A stretch of 64,000 nt of DNA from Lachnospiraceae bacterium (GCA_900168235.1 FUZG01000006.1:1-64000); one strand, 5' to 3'. Counted from the first letter of the stretch, positions 32,581-42,218 are shown. A program made the numbers and translations. The notes: generated by a model not told the origin, from the sequence alone.

Positions 32581-33948
32581 ATGAAAAAACTTGCTATGGA
32601 CGAAAAATTGGTCATGAGACCGATAGTAGGATGTCTCGTACACTCTCATTTTTGGGAAGGACCATGCAGAGCGGGACACAAAGAAGACATGACTCATGAA
32701 GCAGAAGATAAGGCAGCAACTGCTTATGTGGAGAAGATGAAGAAAGAACTGGAAAACATCAATCCCGAAGCAGAACTGCTCCCTGTCATCGATGCCAGAT
32801 ACGAAGAGAAATTCGTGGTATCAGAAGAAGTTTATGCTGAAATAGAAGAAGACATGGATAAGATCGACTGCTTCCTCTGTATGGGATGGCGTATACCGAA
32901 GCTTGAAAGATACAAGAAGCCTGTAGTCATCATGCAGAACGGAAATGAAGGAATCGATTTCGCTGCATATTGCAGGAATATCGGTGTGGAAGCTTACGTA
33001 GCAATGGATATGCGGGATCTGAACGAGATCGTGCACTACCTCTGGGTCAGAAAAGCTGTTGCTTCTACAAGAGTGCTCTGTCTCTCAGCTGCATCTCAGC
33101 CTACCTTCGGAATCCAGTCTGTAATAAGAGATCCGGAAGTTATTCGTCAGAAATATGGTCTCGAAGTGATCAAGCTTCCTTTCTATGAGATCGTAAAATA
33201 CATGGATCAGATCACAGATGAAGAGGCTCGTCCGCTTGCAGACAAATATCTGGCAGGTTCCTCTGATACCAAGGTAAATAAAGAATGGTTCATAAACGAC
33301 ATCAAATATTACCTTGCTGCAAGAAAGATGATGGATGTTTATCAGTGTAATGCGTTCACTACAGCATGTCATGAATTATGTACATCGGAGATTCCGCAGA
33401 ATCGTAAATTTACGCCGTGTATGTGCCATTCCATCATGAAGGATGAGCGCATCCCGAGTGCCTGCGAAGAAGATCTCAATGCATTTCTTGCCATGTGCAT
33501 AATGCAGTATCTCGGAAACCGTCCTGCATTTATGGGTAATCCAAATCATGAAACAGATGAGCTCCTTCGTATTCATCACGCAGTTCCTGCACTCTGCATG
33601 AACGGTTACGGAAGCAAGCCGATGGAATACAAGCTGTGGGCATTTACAGGACAGGGCTTCGGCGGAAAACTCCAGGTAGATTTCTCGCAAAATGAAAGTG
33701 ATGATATAACCCTTGGACGTTTCAATCCTGCAGGTGATACAATATGTGTAAAGGAAGGACAGGTGCTCCGTTCGGAATACGATGAAGTGTATTGTTCGCC
33801 GTATTATTACATTCAGATGGATGATGCCAGAACATATATGCATAATCTTGCAGGCTTTGGCCATCATCAGGTGCTTGTATTCGGAGCATATGCTAAGGAA
33901 ATAAAAGAGTTATCAAGATACATGGGATTTAAGATAGTCGAGGGATAA
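32581..33948 (+). CDS. L-fucose/L-arabinose isomerase-fold protein
   Basis: 455 residues, in the FucI/AraA-like group by length, by the N-terminal pattern (VGCLVHSHFWEG) and by the C-terminal barrel segment (GRFNPAGDTICVKEGQVL) followed by HHQVLVFG. The sugar is not known. Classical FucI proteins are about 590 residues, so this is the shorter group often annotated as fucose isomerase-like. It may isomerise an aldose released by the GH31 enzyme at 42219. It shares a strand with the class V PLP enzyme that starts 20 bases downstream, which suggests co-transcription. Its ribosome site AAAGGAG sits somewhat far (about 14 bases) from ATG. Confidence 0.75.
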   Translation: MKKLAMDEKLVMRPIVGCLVHSHFWEGPCRAGHKEDMTHEAEDKAATAYVEKMKKELENINPEAELLPVIDARYEEKFVVSEEVYAEIEEDMDKIDCFLCMGWRIPKLERYKKPVVIMQNGNEGIDFAAYCRNIGVEAYVAMDMRDLNEIVHYLWVRKAVASTRVLCLSAASQPTFGIQSVIRDPEVIRQKYGLEVIKLPFYEIVKYMDQITDEEARPLADKYLAGSSDTKVNKEWFINDIKYYLAARKMMDVYQCNAFTTACHELCTSEIPQNRKFTPCMCHSIMKDERIPSACEEDLNAFLAMCIMQYLGNRPAFMGNPNHETDELLRIHHAVPALCMNGYGSKPMEYKLWAFTGQGFGGKLQVDFSQNESDDITLGRFNPAGDTICVKEGQVLRSEYDEVYCSPYYYIQMDDARTYMHNLAGFGHHQVLVFGAYAKEIKELSRYMGFKIVEG

Positions 33949-33968
33949 ATATTTATAACGGAGGCGGC

Positions 33969-35096
33969 ATGATCTACTTAAATAATGCAGCCACATCCTA
34001 TCCCAAACCGGACATAGTCATAAACAGCATAAATAATGCATTAAATGCCCTCCCTTCCGGTCAGTTCAGAAGCGGGGGCATTTTAAGTGATGATGATCTT
34101 TTTTCAGAGTGCAGGAAAAAGCTGGGGCTTGTTTTAGGGATAAAGGATGCGGACAGGATATTTTTTTCATCAGGATCCACAGAAGGACTGAATCAGATCC
34201 TCTTCGGACTTGGGTTCAGGGCAGACGAATACATGACTACAGCCACAGAACATAATTCTGTACTTCGTCCTCTTTTTAATATGGGAAGCGGAGAGCCTGT
34301 GATCATTTCCTGCGATGAGAATGGAATCGTGTCTCCGGAAAATATCAGAAAAAGTCTGAATCAGAATATAAAAGCATTGGTCATAAATCACTGCTCTAAT
34401 GTCACAGGCGCTGTGCAGGATATGGAAGAAATCGGAAGAATCGCGAAGGAATACGGTCTGCGTCTCATACTTGACTGCTCCCAGAGCGCAGGATGCATGG
34501 AGATCAGGATCGATGACTGGAATGTATCGGCATGTGCTTTTACAGGTCATAAAAGCCTCATGGGAGTCCAGGGAACAGGCGGATTTTATGTAAAAAAGGG
34601 GATAGAACTGAAACCCCTGACCTATGGCGGAACAGGCAGAGACTCAAGAGTGATCAAGTATGAAGGGGCTTACGAGTATGAAACCGGAACCCGCAATGCG
34701 CCCGGTATAGCAGGGTTAGCGTCTGCGCTGGATTTCCTTCTTGAAACCGGGATTGATATCATAGAGAAAAAAGAGAGAGAACTTACGGAATTTTTTGTAT
34801 CAGAAATAAAATCTATTCCCGGAGTCAGGATATACGGGGAAGAGATCGAAAAAAGAGGACCGGTTGTGAGCGTTGGAATATCTGGCGTGAAACCGTCCGA
34901 TGCTGCATATATCCTTCAGAATGGGTATGGCATCGTGACGAGAGCAGGCCTCCAGTGCGCTCCTCTTATCCATAAGTATATCGGTTCAGGAGAAGACGGC
35001 GTGCTGCGGCTCAGTTTCTCGTATTTCACAAGTAAAGAGGAGCTGGAAGCAGCGATAGACGGAATAAAAGATATAGCCATGTCGGCAGAAGGATAA
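33969..35096 (+). CDS. Class V aminotransferase-fold PLP enzyme (cysteine desulfurase-like)
   Basis: 375 residues. IYLNNAATSYPKP, the ATEHNSVLRPL segment, LDCSQSAGC and the PLP Lys in FTGHKSLMGVQGTGGF mark the NifS/SufS group. A Cys-containing loop (GLQCAPLIHKYIGSGEDG) occupies the place of the catalytic Cys segment of desulfurases. It probably takes sulfur (or selenium) from cysteine. Its place behind an isomerase-like gene and before regulators is unexpected for iron-sulphur assembly, and no SufU/IscU scaffold is near. Start ATG follows GGAGG. Confidence 0.86.
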   Translation: MIYLNNAATSYPKPDIVINSINNALNALPSGQFRSGGILSDDDLFSECRKKLGLVLGIKDADRIFFSSGSTEGLNQILFGLGFRADEYMTTATEHNSVLRPLFNMGSGEPVIISCDENGIVSPENIRKSLNQNIKALVINHCSNVTGAVQDMEEIGRIAKEYGLRLILDCSQSAGCMEIRIDDWNVSACAFTGHKSLMGVQGTGGFYVKKGIELKPLTYGGTGRDSRVIKYEGAYEYETGTRNAPGIAGLASALDFLLETGIDIIEKKERELTEFFVSEIKSIPGVRIYGEEIEKRGPVVSVGISGVKPSDAAYILQNGYGIVTRAGLQCAPLIHKYIGSGEDGVLRLSFSYFTSKEELEAAIDGIKDIAMSAEG

Positions 35097-35099
35097 AAA

Positions 35100-35384
35100 A
35101 TGATCATAGATAGAAGGCGTTCTCTTGAGACCTGTACGGAATCAGGATGGGATGCAGAAGATCTGCTCACAGATACAGAAATTGACGATGAATTTGTGCA
35201 TAAACTGAAAAGACTTGAAGGATCCCTCATATACATGAAAGCCTTGAAAAAACCTTTTTTTAAGCTGGAATATCATGACTATGTGATAAAGGGAATAAAG
35301 GGTGACTTATTCTTCAGAATGGCGTACCATAAAGACAGTAAATATAAAGTGGATGAAGCCATAGAGCGCTTGAACGGGGAATGA
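35100..35384 (+). CDS. Small conserved-looking protein of unknown function
   Basis: 94 residues, charged, no signal peptide or membrane segment. It begins 3 bases after the PLP enzyme and ends 6 bases before the AraC gene, so it is very probably a real co-translated gene. The first half is acidic (ESGWDAEDLLTDTEIDDEF) and the second half basic with aromatic residues (FFKLEYHDYVIKG). I do not recognise the family. It might assist the PLP enzyme, as it is always expected to be made together with it. Confidence 0.7.
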   Translation: MIIDRRRSLETCTESGWDAEDLLTDTEIDDEFVHKLKRLEGSLIYMKALKKPFFKLEYHDYVIKGIKGDLFFRMAYHKDSKYKVDEAIERLNGE

Positions 35385-35390
35385 TCCTGC

Positions 35391-36254
35391 ATGCTGATCT
35401 TCAAGGATACATTACAACTTGATAAAGAATTTCCTTTTAAGATAAATCGTTATGATCTAAAAGCGGAAGATAATTCCGGAGAGACATATCACTATCATGA
35501 TTTCTGTGAGATAACCTGCATCGAAGAAGGTGAAGGAATCTACCATGTAGGCGGAAAAGATTATGAAGTCTCTAAGGGAGACATTATGATCTTCAACAAT
35601 GTGGAACCGCACGGCTGGACCATAACCCGGAAAAATATGAAGGTGCTGGTCCTTATTTTTTCTGCAGAGCTCGTGACGGATCCTCTGGATTCCTACATAG
35701 CAGACTATATGAAACCATTTATCGAGAGAGGAAGTAATTTCAGAAATAAGCTTGAAAAAGAAGATGCACGGTCAAAAAACATATATGAACTGTTAAGAGA
35801 ATGTTTTACCGAATCAGAGGAAAAAGAAGCAGGATTTCAGAATATCATCAAAGCAGACGTGATAAAAATCCTGACATTTCTGATACGTCATTATCAGAGA
35901 GAAGATATGATCCCGGAAGACAGGATCGGTGAAAAAAAGCAGGCTGTGAACCGGCTTGGATCTGCGTTGGAATTTATCAACGAGCACTTCACAGAAAATA
36001 TCTCTCTGGACCAGGTTTCTTCCATGGTCTATATGAGTCCCAACTATTTTAGTTCGTATTTCCGCAAGATCTGCGGATATAAATTCAGTGAATATATCAC
36101 GATAATGAGACTGAAAAAAGCACGGAGCCTTTATATTGCTTCGGATAAGAGCGCAACGGAGATAGCACTCAGCTGCGGATTCAGAAATATGTCCAATTTC
36201 TACAGACTTTACAAAAAATATCTGGGAGCCTTACCCGGAAGAGAAAAGCCATGA
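35391..36254 (+). CDS. AraC-family transcriptional regulator with cupin sensor
   Basis: 287 residues. The N-terminal cupin (about 15-100) has YHYHDFCEITCIEEGEG and KGDIMIFNNVEPHGW, the usual sugar-sensing pocket. The C-terminal double helix-turn-helix (about 190-285) has ENISLDQVSSMVYMSPNYFSSYFRKICGYKF and ATEIALSCGFRNMSNFYRLYKKYLG. It would activate sugar genes, perhaps this locus. The start at 35391 is close behind the 94-residue gene; its stop overlaps the kinase gene by 4 bases. Confidence 0.9.
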   Translation: MLIFKDTLQLDKEFPFKINRYDLKAEDNSGETYHYHDFCEITCIEEGEGIYHVGGKDYEVSKGDIMIFNNVEPHGWTITRKNMKVLVLIFSAELVTDPLDSYIADYMKPFIERGSNFRNKLEKEDARSKNIYELLRECFTESEEKEAGFQNIIKADVIKILTFLIRHYQREDMIPEDRIGEKKQAVNRLGSALEFINEHFTENISLDQVSSMVYMSPNYFSSYFRKICGYKFSEYITIMRLKKARSLYIASDKSATEIALSCGFRNMSNFYRLYKKYLGALPGREKP

Positions 36255-38020
36255 GAAAAAGCATACGCTATATTTTATCTGCATATTTCGTACTGTTCTC
36301 GGCTGCGATTCTTCTGGCAGCATCTATTACATTCGGAATTATCCAGTACAATACCATACGGCAGAATACAGCACAGGAATTAAAAAACCGCTGTATCGCA
36401 ACGGCGTCAAATCTCTCGCAGGAGATCACCCAGATGGACAATATCCTCTTAAATGCCATCGCGTCGAGAGAAATGAAAGCGGATTTCAAAGTGTATATGG
36501 ACGAGTCGAAGCCTTATGACAGGATCAGGGCAAGGCAGAGTTTTGCAGGAGTGCTCACTGCGTTAAAGGGACTGGATTTTTCCATTAGACAGCTGAACGT
36601 ATACGGAACAGAAGAAGGCGGATACGGCATCGGTAACTACAACGGGGAGCTGATATATCCTGTAACAGATCAGTCCTGGTATGAAGATGCAACAAAGTAT
36701 AACGGACTCAGATTTATAGAGGATCCGGCGGAGGATCAGCTGGCATCCGACAGCACCGGAATAGATAAGCACACGCTCTATTTTTCAATATGCAGGATAT
36801 TTTTTGACAACTTCCATAGACCAATGGGATATGTTGAAGTCAAAAAATATTATGACCACGTATTCAGTTCATCCTTTGTTGAAAGCGCTGAGTACACACC
36901 GGATCTTATTGTTTATGACAAGGATGGAAGACAGCTCTATCCCGCAGAAAAGGTTTTTGATTATTACAGCTATAAAAATGATGGGGATATAGAAGTCAGG
37001 AATACCATCACAGGGAAAGCACAGCAGCTGTTTTTTCATGAAACTGAGTCAAATGATATGCTGGTCGTGATCGCTGTAAACAGCAGTGTCTTCATGGCTC
37101 CGGTCTACAGGGCTCTCGGCACTACCTGCATTATATTTGCCCTGTTTTTCGGAGTGTTTTTTATCGCAGCAAACTATATTGCAAAAAGGATCAGTAACCC
37201 GATCCATGAGATTTACAGTTTCTTAAATGAGCCTGGGGAAGGATTCAGGAAACTGGAACTCGCGAATACAGGAATACTTGAAATTGACCGTCTGAAGGAT
37301 TCCCTGAATGAAAATATCCGCGGTAAAAAATCCTCGATGGAACAGCTGATGCTCCTCCGTGAGCAGGAATTGCAGGCTGAAATGCTGGCATTGCAGTCGC
37401 AGATGAATCCGCATTTTCTGTATAATTCCCTAACGTCCATTGCAGAGATGGCAGAAGAGGGGATGACTGTAGAAGTGGCTGAGATGTGTCAGGATATCAC
37501 GTCAATCCTCAGATATATTTCCTCGAATAAGGAGCAGCTCACAACAGTAGAGGAAGAGCTGGAGATGTGCGACAGATACCTTCACTGCATGATCCTGCGA
37601 TACGGGGATGAGCTTAAGTACAGCTTTGAAATAGAAGATGAACTTCTGGACTGCATGATTCCAAAGCTTTGTGTTCAGCTCTTGGTGGAAAATGCGATAA
37701 AGTCTGTGACCAGGCAGAGTCCGCCATGGAAGATAGATATAAAGGGGAAGCTGGAAGGCAGCAAGTGGTCTGTTACTGTAATGGATGACGGACCCGGATT
37801 TGATCCGGAAGTCGACAGGAAGCTCCGGCAGGATATGGACAGGATACTTGAAACAGCAACACTTCCCAGCTTAAAGATACAGGGAATGGGAATACTGAAT
37901 ATTTTTATAAGACTCTATCTTCTTAACGGAATACCTTTTGTATTTGATTTTGGAAACAAACCGGAAGGCGGTGCTTTTGTCACCGTAGGAGGGTACTATG
38001 ATAAGGATAGACCGCTTTAA
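36251..38020 (+). CDS. YesM-type sensor histidine kinase
   Basis: 589 residues. Two membrane helices (about 8-30 and 280-302) bracket an extracellular sensor of dCache type. A linker leads to the His_kinase domain with the phospho-acceptor in LQSQMNPHFLYNSL, then the N box QLLVENAIKS and the G box VMDDGPGFD. This LytS/YesM class phosphorylates AraC-type regulators such as the gene that follows. It probably detects an external glycan signal or a loaded binding protein. ATGA overlap with the AraC gene; its 3' end overlaps the response regulator by 23 bases. Confidence 0.93.
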   Translation: MRKSIRYILSAYFVLFSAAILLAASITFGIIQYNTIRQNTAQELKNRCIATASNLSQEITQMDNILLNAIASREMKADFKVYMDESKPYDRIRARQSFAGVLTALKGLDFSIRQLNVYGTEEGGYGIGNYNGELIYPVTDQSWYEDATKYNGLRFIEDPAEDQLASDSTGIDKHTLYFSICRIFFDNFHRPMGYVEVKKYYDHVFSSSFVESAEYTPDLIVYDKDGRQLYPAEKVFDYYSYKNDGDIEVRNTITGKAQQLFFHETESNDMLVVIAVNSSVFMAPVYRALGTTCIIFALFFGVFFIAANYIAKRISNPIHEIYSFLNEPGEGFRKLELANTGILEIDRLKDSLNENIRGKKSSMEQLMLLREQELQAEMLALQSQMNPHFLYNSLTSIAEMAEEGMTVEVAEMCQDITSILRYISSNKEQLTTVEEELEMCDRYLHCMILRYGDELKYSFEIEDELLDCMIPKLCVQLLVENAIKSVTRQSPPWKIDIKGKLEGSKWSVTVMDDGPGFDPEVDRKLRQDMDRILETATLPSLKIQGMGILNIFIRLYLLNGIPFVFDFGNKPEGGAFVTVGGYYDKDRPL

Positions 38021-38765
38021 TGTTCTTATTGTCGATGACGAGCATCTTATCCGCCAGTCCATCAGGCGGAAAATAGAAGGAATCAGTGATTCTTTTCGTA
38101 TCGCAGATGAATGCAGTGACGGAGAGAAAGCACTGAAGCTCCTTAAGGAAAAAGATATTCATATCGTTTTCACGGATATACGTATGCCCGTAATGGACGG
38201 GCTGAGACTGGCGTCTGAGATCCATGCCCGTTATCCTGATATCGTGACTGTTATCCTGTCCGGATATGCAGATTTTTCCTATGCCCAGACTGCTGTGCGG
38301 GAGGGAGTTTTTGATTATCTGTTAAAACCTGTTACAGCGGAAAATCTGAAAGATGTGCTGGAACGTATAGAAGTCACTCTCCAAAAAAAATATGAGCTTC
38401 TGGGAGATCCGTCTCTAAGCAAAAGGAGTGCGAAGGAGAGTGTGGACTATGCGGTCCACTATATGAGAGAACGTTACATGGATGATATAGACCTGGGTGC
38501 GCTTGCGGAGAAAATGGGTTTTACCTCCGCATATCTTACAAAGCTTTTCAATAAATTTCTTGGTGAAGCGCCGCTGAAATATCTGACTTCCATAAGGATC
38601 AATGAAGCAAAAAAGATACTTCTTACCACGGATGAACCCATTGCCAGAGTAGGAGAGATGGTGGGGTATCCGGATCAGTTCTACTTTAGCCGGACCTTTA
38701 GAAAATATACCGGTTATAACCCTTCAACATATAGAAAGGCAGAAGAAAAGGGGCTTCCGAAATGA
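37998..38765 (+). CDS. YesN-type response regulator (REC + AraC HTH)
   Basis: 255 residues. The receiver domain has VLIVDDEHLIRQ, the phospho-acceptor Asp in IVFTDIRMPVMDG, and Lys in DYLLKPVT. The C-terminal AraC DNA-binding domain has DLGALAEKMGFTSAYLTKLFNKFLG and YPDQFYFSRTFRKYTGYNPSTYR. It pairs with the overlapping kinase gene. Its likely targets are the transporter operon on the other strand and the GH31 gene, whose shared upstream region has an 11-bp direct repeat. Confidence 0.94.
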   Translation: MIRIDRFNVLIVDDEHLIRQSIRRKIEGISDSFRIADECSDGEKALKLLKEKDIHIVFTDIRMPVMDGLRLASEIHARYPDIVTVILSGYADFSYAQTAVREGVFDYLLKPVTAENLKDVLERIEVTLQKKYELLGDPSLSKRSAKESVDYAVHYMRERYMDDIDLGALAEKMGFTSAYLTKLFNKFLGEAPLKYLTSIRINEAKKILLTTDEPIARVGEMVGYPDQFYFSRTFRKYTGYNPSTYRKAEEKGLPK

Positions 38766-38780
38766 GGAAGCCCCTTTTTA
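38748..38780. terminator. Bidirectional terminator between the response regulator and the transporter operon
   Basis: Perfect stem AAGGGGCTTCC/GGAAGCCCCTT with a 7-base loop and T-runs on both strands. Its left arm and loop overlap the last codons of the response regulator, and it follows the stop of the binding-protein gene on the minus strand. Confidence 0.9.
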
Positions 38781-38801
38781 CGTGTGCTGAATTTTTATAT
38801 G

Positions 38802-40178
38802 TCAGTTCCAGTTTGAATCGCCTGCTGCGCCTGCGAGCTGTGCACGTTCGTCGTCGATCGCCTGCAGAACTTCTTCACTTGTCATATCTCCGGTGAACAT
38901 TGCAGCAAGGTTTGCGGAAATGTCCATCCACTGCTCATTAAAGTACTTAACTACATCCTGCAGAACCATTCCTGAGTGTGCATCGTCATAGGAACCAAGG
39001 AAATCAAGAGTAGTCTTGGAATACTCAGGAGTCTGTCCCATGTCGATCGGAAGATTCTCAACATCAGATGCATTGTCGATGAGGTACTGGATGTTGTCCT
39101 TCTGAACGATGTACTCCAGATACTTCTTAGCTGCATCGATATTCTTGGAACCGGAATAGATGAAGCGTGAAGGACCTGTAGGATGGATATTCAGGTACTG
39201 GTTATCAAGGATCGGAAGCAGGAATAATCCAAAATCATCCTCTGTGTAACCTGCTGTGTTCTGATCGTTTGCAACGATGGAAGAAATCGCACCGGGCTTT
39301 AACATGCAGATCGCAAATTCGCCGCTTGCCATGTAGCTCTCTGCGTTTGCAAATTCATCAGACATGTAGTTGTCGCCGAAATAACCCTTCTGAGCAAGAG
39401 TGTTCAGCTGATCCAGCATGGTCTTCATATTTTCGTTATCAGCGAATTTTGCTTCGTTTTTATTGAGCTTATCGATGATGCCGGGATCAAGCTTATCAAG
39501 TACCTGAGCACTTGCAGTCCAGAGCATTGTCTGGTGCCAGCCGTCAGCTACAGGTTCATAGATCGGTGTCACACCGCTTGCAAGGAGCTTGTCACAGTCA
39601 GCTGTGAGTTCGTCGAAGGTCTTCGGAACATCATTGATGCCTGCTGCCTCGAAGAGCTTTTTATTGTACACCATGTAATAGTCTGTGGTGGTGTCGTAAT
39701 AGGTGAGACCGTAATTCACACCGTCTACGCCTGTCTGCTCTGCGGAGAACTCGCTGTAGGCACTTGCCCAGGACTCGTTGGAAAGATCGACAGCATTTTC
39801 TGTAACGTTATAAGTGGTAGCAAGAGCGAAACCGGACTGTGCACCCCAGATATCCGGACCTTCTCCGCTGTTCAGTCTTGTGAGGAGCAGATCCTGATAC
39901 TGATCTGCGGGAACGATCTCATAATCAACGTGAATACCTGTCTCTTCTTCAAATTTCTTTCCAAGTTCCTGTTCGGAGTCCTCTACCCAGTCCTGGCTGG
40001 CCATTACTGTGATTGTGGTCCCGGCTGCACTGCTCTCGCTGCTTCCGCTTTCCTTTGACTCGGATGCGGCAGCGGAACTTCCTGCTGCGGATGCTGATGA
40101 AGCACTGCTTCCTCCGCAGGCGGTGAGTGAAACTACCATAGCTGCTGACAGCATGATTGACACGATCTTCCTTTTCAT
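38802..40178 (-). CDS. CUT1 sugar-binding lipoprotein (SBP_bac_1 family)
   Basis: 458 residues. Lipobox LTACG (Cys near 21), a Ser-rich linker, then the family 1 binding-protein fold: EETGIHVDYEIVPADQYQDLLLTRLNSGEGPDIWG and the aromatic-rich sugar cleft in the C-terminal lobe. It takes up oligosaccharides for the two permeases encoded upstream on the same strand. No ATPase is in the operon, so a shared MsmK-type ATPase from elsewhere is expected. GGAGG lies before the ATG. Confidence 0.93.
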   Translation of the reverse strand: MKRKIVSIMLSAAMVVSLTACGGSSASSASAAGSSAAASESKESGSSESSAAGTTITVMASQDWVEDSEQELGKKFEEETGIHVDYEIVPADQYQDLLLTRLNSGEGPDIWGAQSGFALATTYNVTENAVDLSNESWASAYSEFSAEQTGVDGVNYGLTYYDTTTDYYMVYNKKLFEAAGINDVPKTFDELTADCDKLLASGVTPIYEPVADGWHQTMLWTASAQVLDKLDPGIIDKLNKNEAKFADNENMKTMLDQLNTLAQKGYFGDNYMSDEFANAESYMASGEFAICMLKPGAISSIVANDQNTAGYTEDDFGLFLLPILDNQYLNIHPTGPSRFIYSGSKNIDAAKKYLEYIVQKDNIQYLIDNASDVENLPIDMGQTPEYSKTTLDFLGSYDDAHSGMVLQDVVKYFNEQWMDISANLAAMFTGDMTSEEVLQAIDDERAQLAGAAGDSNWN

Positions 40179-40199
40179 AGTTGCCTCCTTATAAATAAT

Positions 40200-41033
40200 T
40201 TATCCCTTAACCGCACCTGCGGTCTGGTTTCCAACGATATATTTCTGACATGCGAGATACATGATGAGTACGGGAGTACATGTCAGGATGACATCTGCGG
40301 ATATCAGGTTCCAGTTCAGTTCAAACTGACCGAAGAAATTGTAGATTGCAAGGGTCATTGGCCATTTTTCCGAGGAATGAAGGAAATATAACGGCATCAT
40401 AAACTCGTTCCAGTTATTCAAAAAACAGAGAACTGCAGATGTTACAACTGCACTTTTTAGCATTGGGAAAATAACCTTTATATACAGCTGCCAGGGCGTG
40501 CATCCGTCAAGAACGGCGGCTTCGTCCAGATCAACCGGTATCTTGGATACGAATCCATAGATCAGGAATACAGAAAAGGGCGTCTGCATTGCGACGTATA
40601 AAAGGATTATACCAAGTGCTGTGTTATTGAGGTGAGTGATCTGCATGGTCTTTGTGAGTGTAACGTAATTAATGGGAATGACCATACCGAGAACCACGAA
40701 CATGTAAAGCCTGCTGAAAGCTTTAGTGCGTCTTCTTGAGAAAACATAGGCTGCCATCGAAGCGAACATAATGGTTATTACCATTCCGCCGCCTGCATAG
40801 AAGAGGCTGTTGAAGAAGCTTCTCATGAGCTTTCCCTTTTCAATGACTGTACCAAAATTTGTAAATATCCACTGTTTTGGAAGAGTCATTGAAAGCGCCA
40901 TGGTCTCGCCGTTTGACTTAAAAGCATTCAGTACCACGAGGATCATAGGCAGCAGTACTGTAAGGGATGCGCACCAGGCGAGGAGATTCTTGAGTACTAC
41001 CTGAAGAGTTTTATTTTTTGATGAATAAACCAT
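40200..41033 (-). CDS. CUT1 ABC transporter permease, MalG/YesQ type
   Basis: 277 residues, six membrane helices, with the EAA loop DEAAVLDGCTPWQLYIKVIFPMLKSAV near residue 190 and a C-terminal QKYIVGNQTAGAVKG typical of MalG-type permeases. It pairs with the preceding permease gene, whose stop overlaps its start by one base (TAATG). Confidence 0.94.
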   Translation of the reverse strand: MVYSSKNKTLQVVLKNLLAWCASLTVLLPMILVVLNAFKSNGETMALSMTLPKQWIFTNFGTVIEKGKLMRSFFNSLFYAGGGMVITIMFASMAAYVFSRRRTKAFSRLYMFVVLGMVIPINYVTLTKTMQITHLNNTALGIILLYVAMQTPFSVFLIYGFVSKIPVDLDEAAVLDGCTPWQLYIKVIFPMLKSAVVTSAVLCFLNNWNEFMMPLYFLHSSEKWPMTLAIYNFFGQFELNWNLISADVILTCTPVLIMYLACQKYIVGNQTAGAVKG

Positions 41034-41908
41034 TACTCAACCACCTCATCTTTTGTAAGGATCTTAACCATAAAATATCCGAGGAATATCATAAAGATAA
41101 ACAGAACAGAACTTATGGTAGTGCCTTCTGCATAGAGTCCCTTTGACATCATCTTGAATACTCCGGTATAGAGTACCTCAGTCCTGTGACCCGGACCGCC
41201 GTTTGTGAGAGCGTAAACCATATCAAAAATCTTCAAGCCGTAGATCACATTCAGGACGATCGTAACCGCAAGAGTCTGACGGAGCATTGGAAGTGTCACA
41301 TACTTAAATCGCTGCCATGCATTTGCACCATCGATGGCGGCTGCTTCGTAATAGATATTCGGGATAGCAAGGATTCCTGCGATGAGAAGAGTCATGATGT
41401 AACCAACACCTCTCCAGATATCAACACCCATTACTGAAAAGAATGCGATCTTTGGATCTACGAGCCATTTTTGTGTCAGGGCGTCGAGACCTACAGCGCG
41501 AAGGAGTGTGTTCAAAAAACCGATCTTCGGATTCAGGATAGAAGTAAAGGTAAGACCTGTTACCAGGATAGGCAGTACTGATGGCAGGTAGAGAACTGCC
41601 CTGTGAAAATTTTTGCCCTTAATATCCCGGCTGAGTGCTACTGCAAAGAGAAGTCCCAGACCTGTCTTCATTATCACTGTTACAAATGTGAAGAGCAGAG
41701 TGTTTGTAATGTAGGTCAGATACTGGCCTTTAGCGGAAAAAACTTCAAGGAAATTCTGAAAACCTACAAAATGCAGTTCCTTAGAATAAGCTGACCAGTC
41801 TGTGAAGGAATAACATATTCCCATGATGCCGGGGATGACGCTGAGCAGCGTATAGATCAGAACAGAACCGGCAGCAAAGTACCATGGATAAATTTTTGCC
41901 TTATTCAT
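41033..41908 (-). CDS. CUT1 ABC transporter permease, MalF/YesP type
   Basis: 291 residues with six membrane helices and the EAA loop YEAAAIDGANAWQRFKYVTLPMLR. It is the first gene of the minus-strand transporter operon. The longest frame begins at TTG 41920, but GGGAG lies between that codon and ATG 41908, which is the better start. The upstream region is shared with the divergent GH31 gene. Confidence 0.93.
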   Translation of the reverse strand: MNKAKIYPWYFAAGSVLIYTLLSVIPGIMGICYSFTDWSAYSKELHFVGFQNFLEVFSAKGQYLTYITNTLLFTFVTVIMKTGLGLLFAVALSRDIKGKNFHRAVLYLPSVLPILVTGLTFTSILNPKIGFLNTLLRAVGLDALTQKWLVDPKIAFFSVMGVDIWRGVGYIMTLLIAGILAIPNIYYEAAAIDGANAWQRFKYVTLPMLRQTLAVTIVLNVIYGLKIFDMVYALTNGGPGHRTEVLYTGVFKMMSKGLYAEGTTISSVLFIFMIFLGYFMVKILTKDEVVE

Positions 41909-42082
41909 TTTTTCTCCCAACTCTTTTTAGTAGTGTCTGCAATGAACACCAAAACGTTTCGCTCTATGTGATACAGTTTACTGATAAATCCTGTTTGCCT
42001 CCATGCAGGTATTTGTAAAAAATATGCAATTTTTTAACTTATACTTGTTTGGGATTGTGGGATATTGCGTTTAAAAAGCCTG

Positions 42083-42118
42083 TATATATTGAGGTGTTTG
42101 GTCAAAATATATATTGAG
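42083..42118. promoter_or_regulatory. Direct repeat in the divergent transporter/GH31 control region
   Basis: TATATATTGAG occurs at 42083-42093 and 42108-42118, start to start 25 bp, just over two helical turns. Tandem direct repeats are the usual sites of AraC-type proteins, and two such regulators are encoded just upstream. The pair ends 40 bp before the GH31 -35 box. Confidence 0.6.
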
Positions 42119-42157
42119 CGTGCCTTTTTTATCGCCCGATAGTTAAATTTGGTCATC

Positions 42158-42185
42158 TTGAAAAACAGGCATGCGGATTTAAGAT
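42158..42185 (+). promoter_or_regulatory. Probable promoter of the GH31 gene
   Basis: TTGAAA (42158-42163), 16 bp, TAAGAT (42180-42185), giving a leader of about 27 bases to ATG 42219. Confidence 0.5.
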
Positions 42186-42218
42186 TATGGTTAAGATAAA
42201 AAAATAGGGCGGTGGAAT

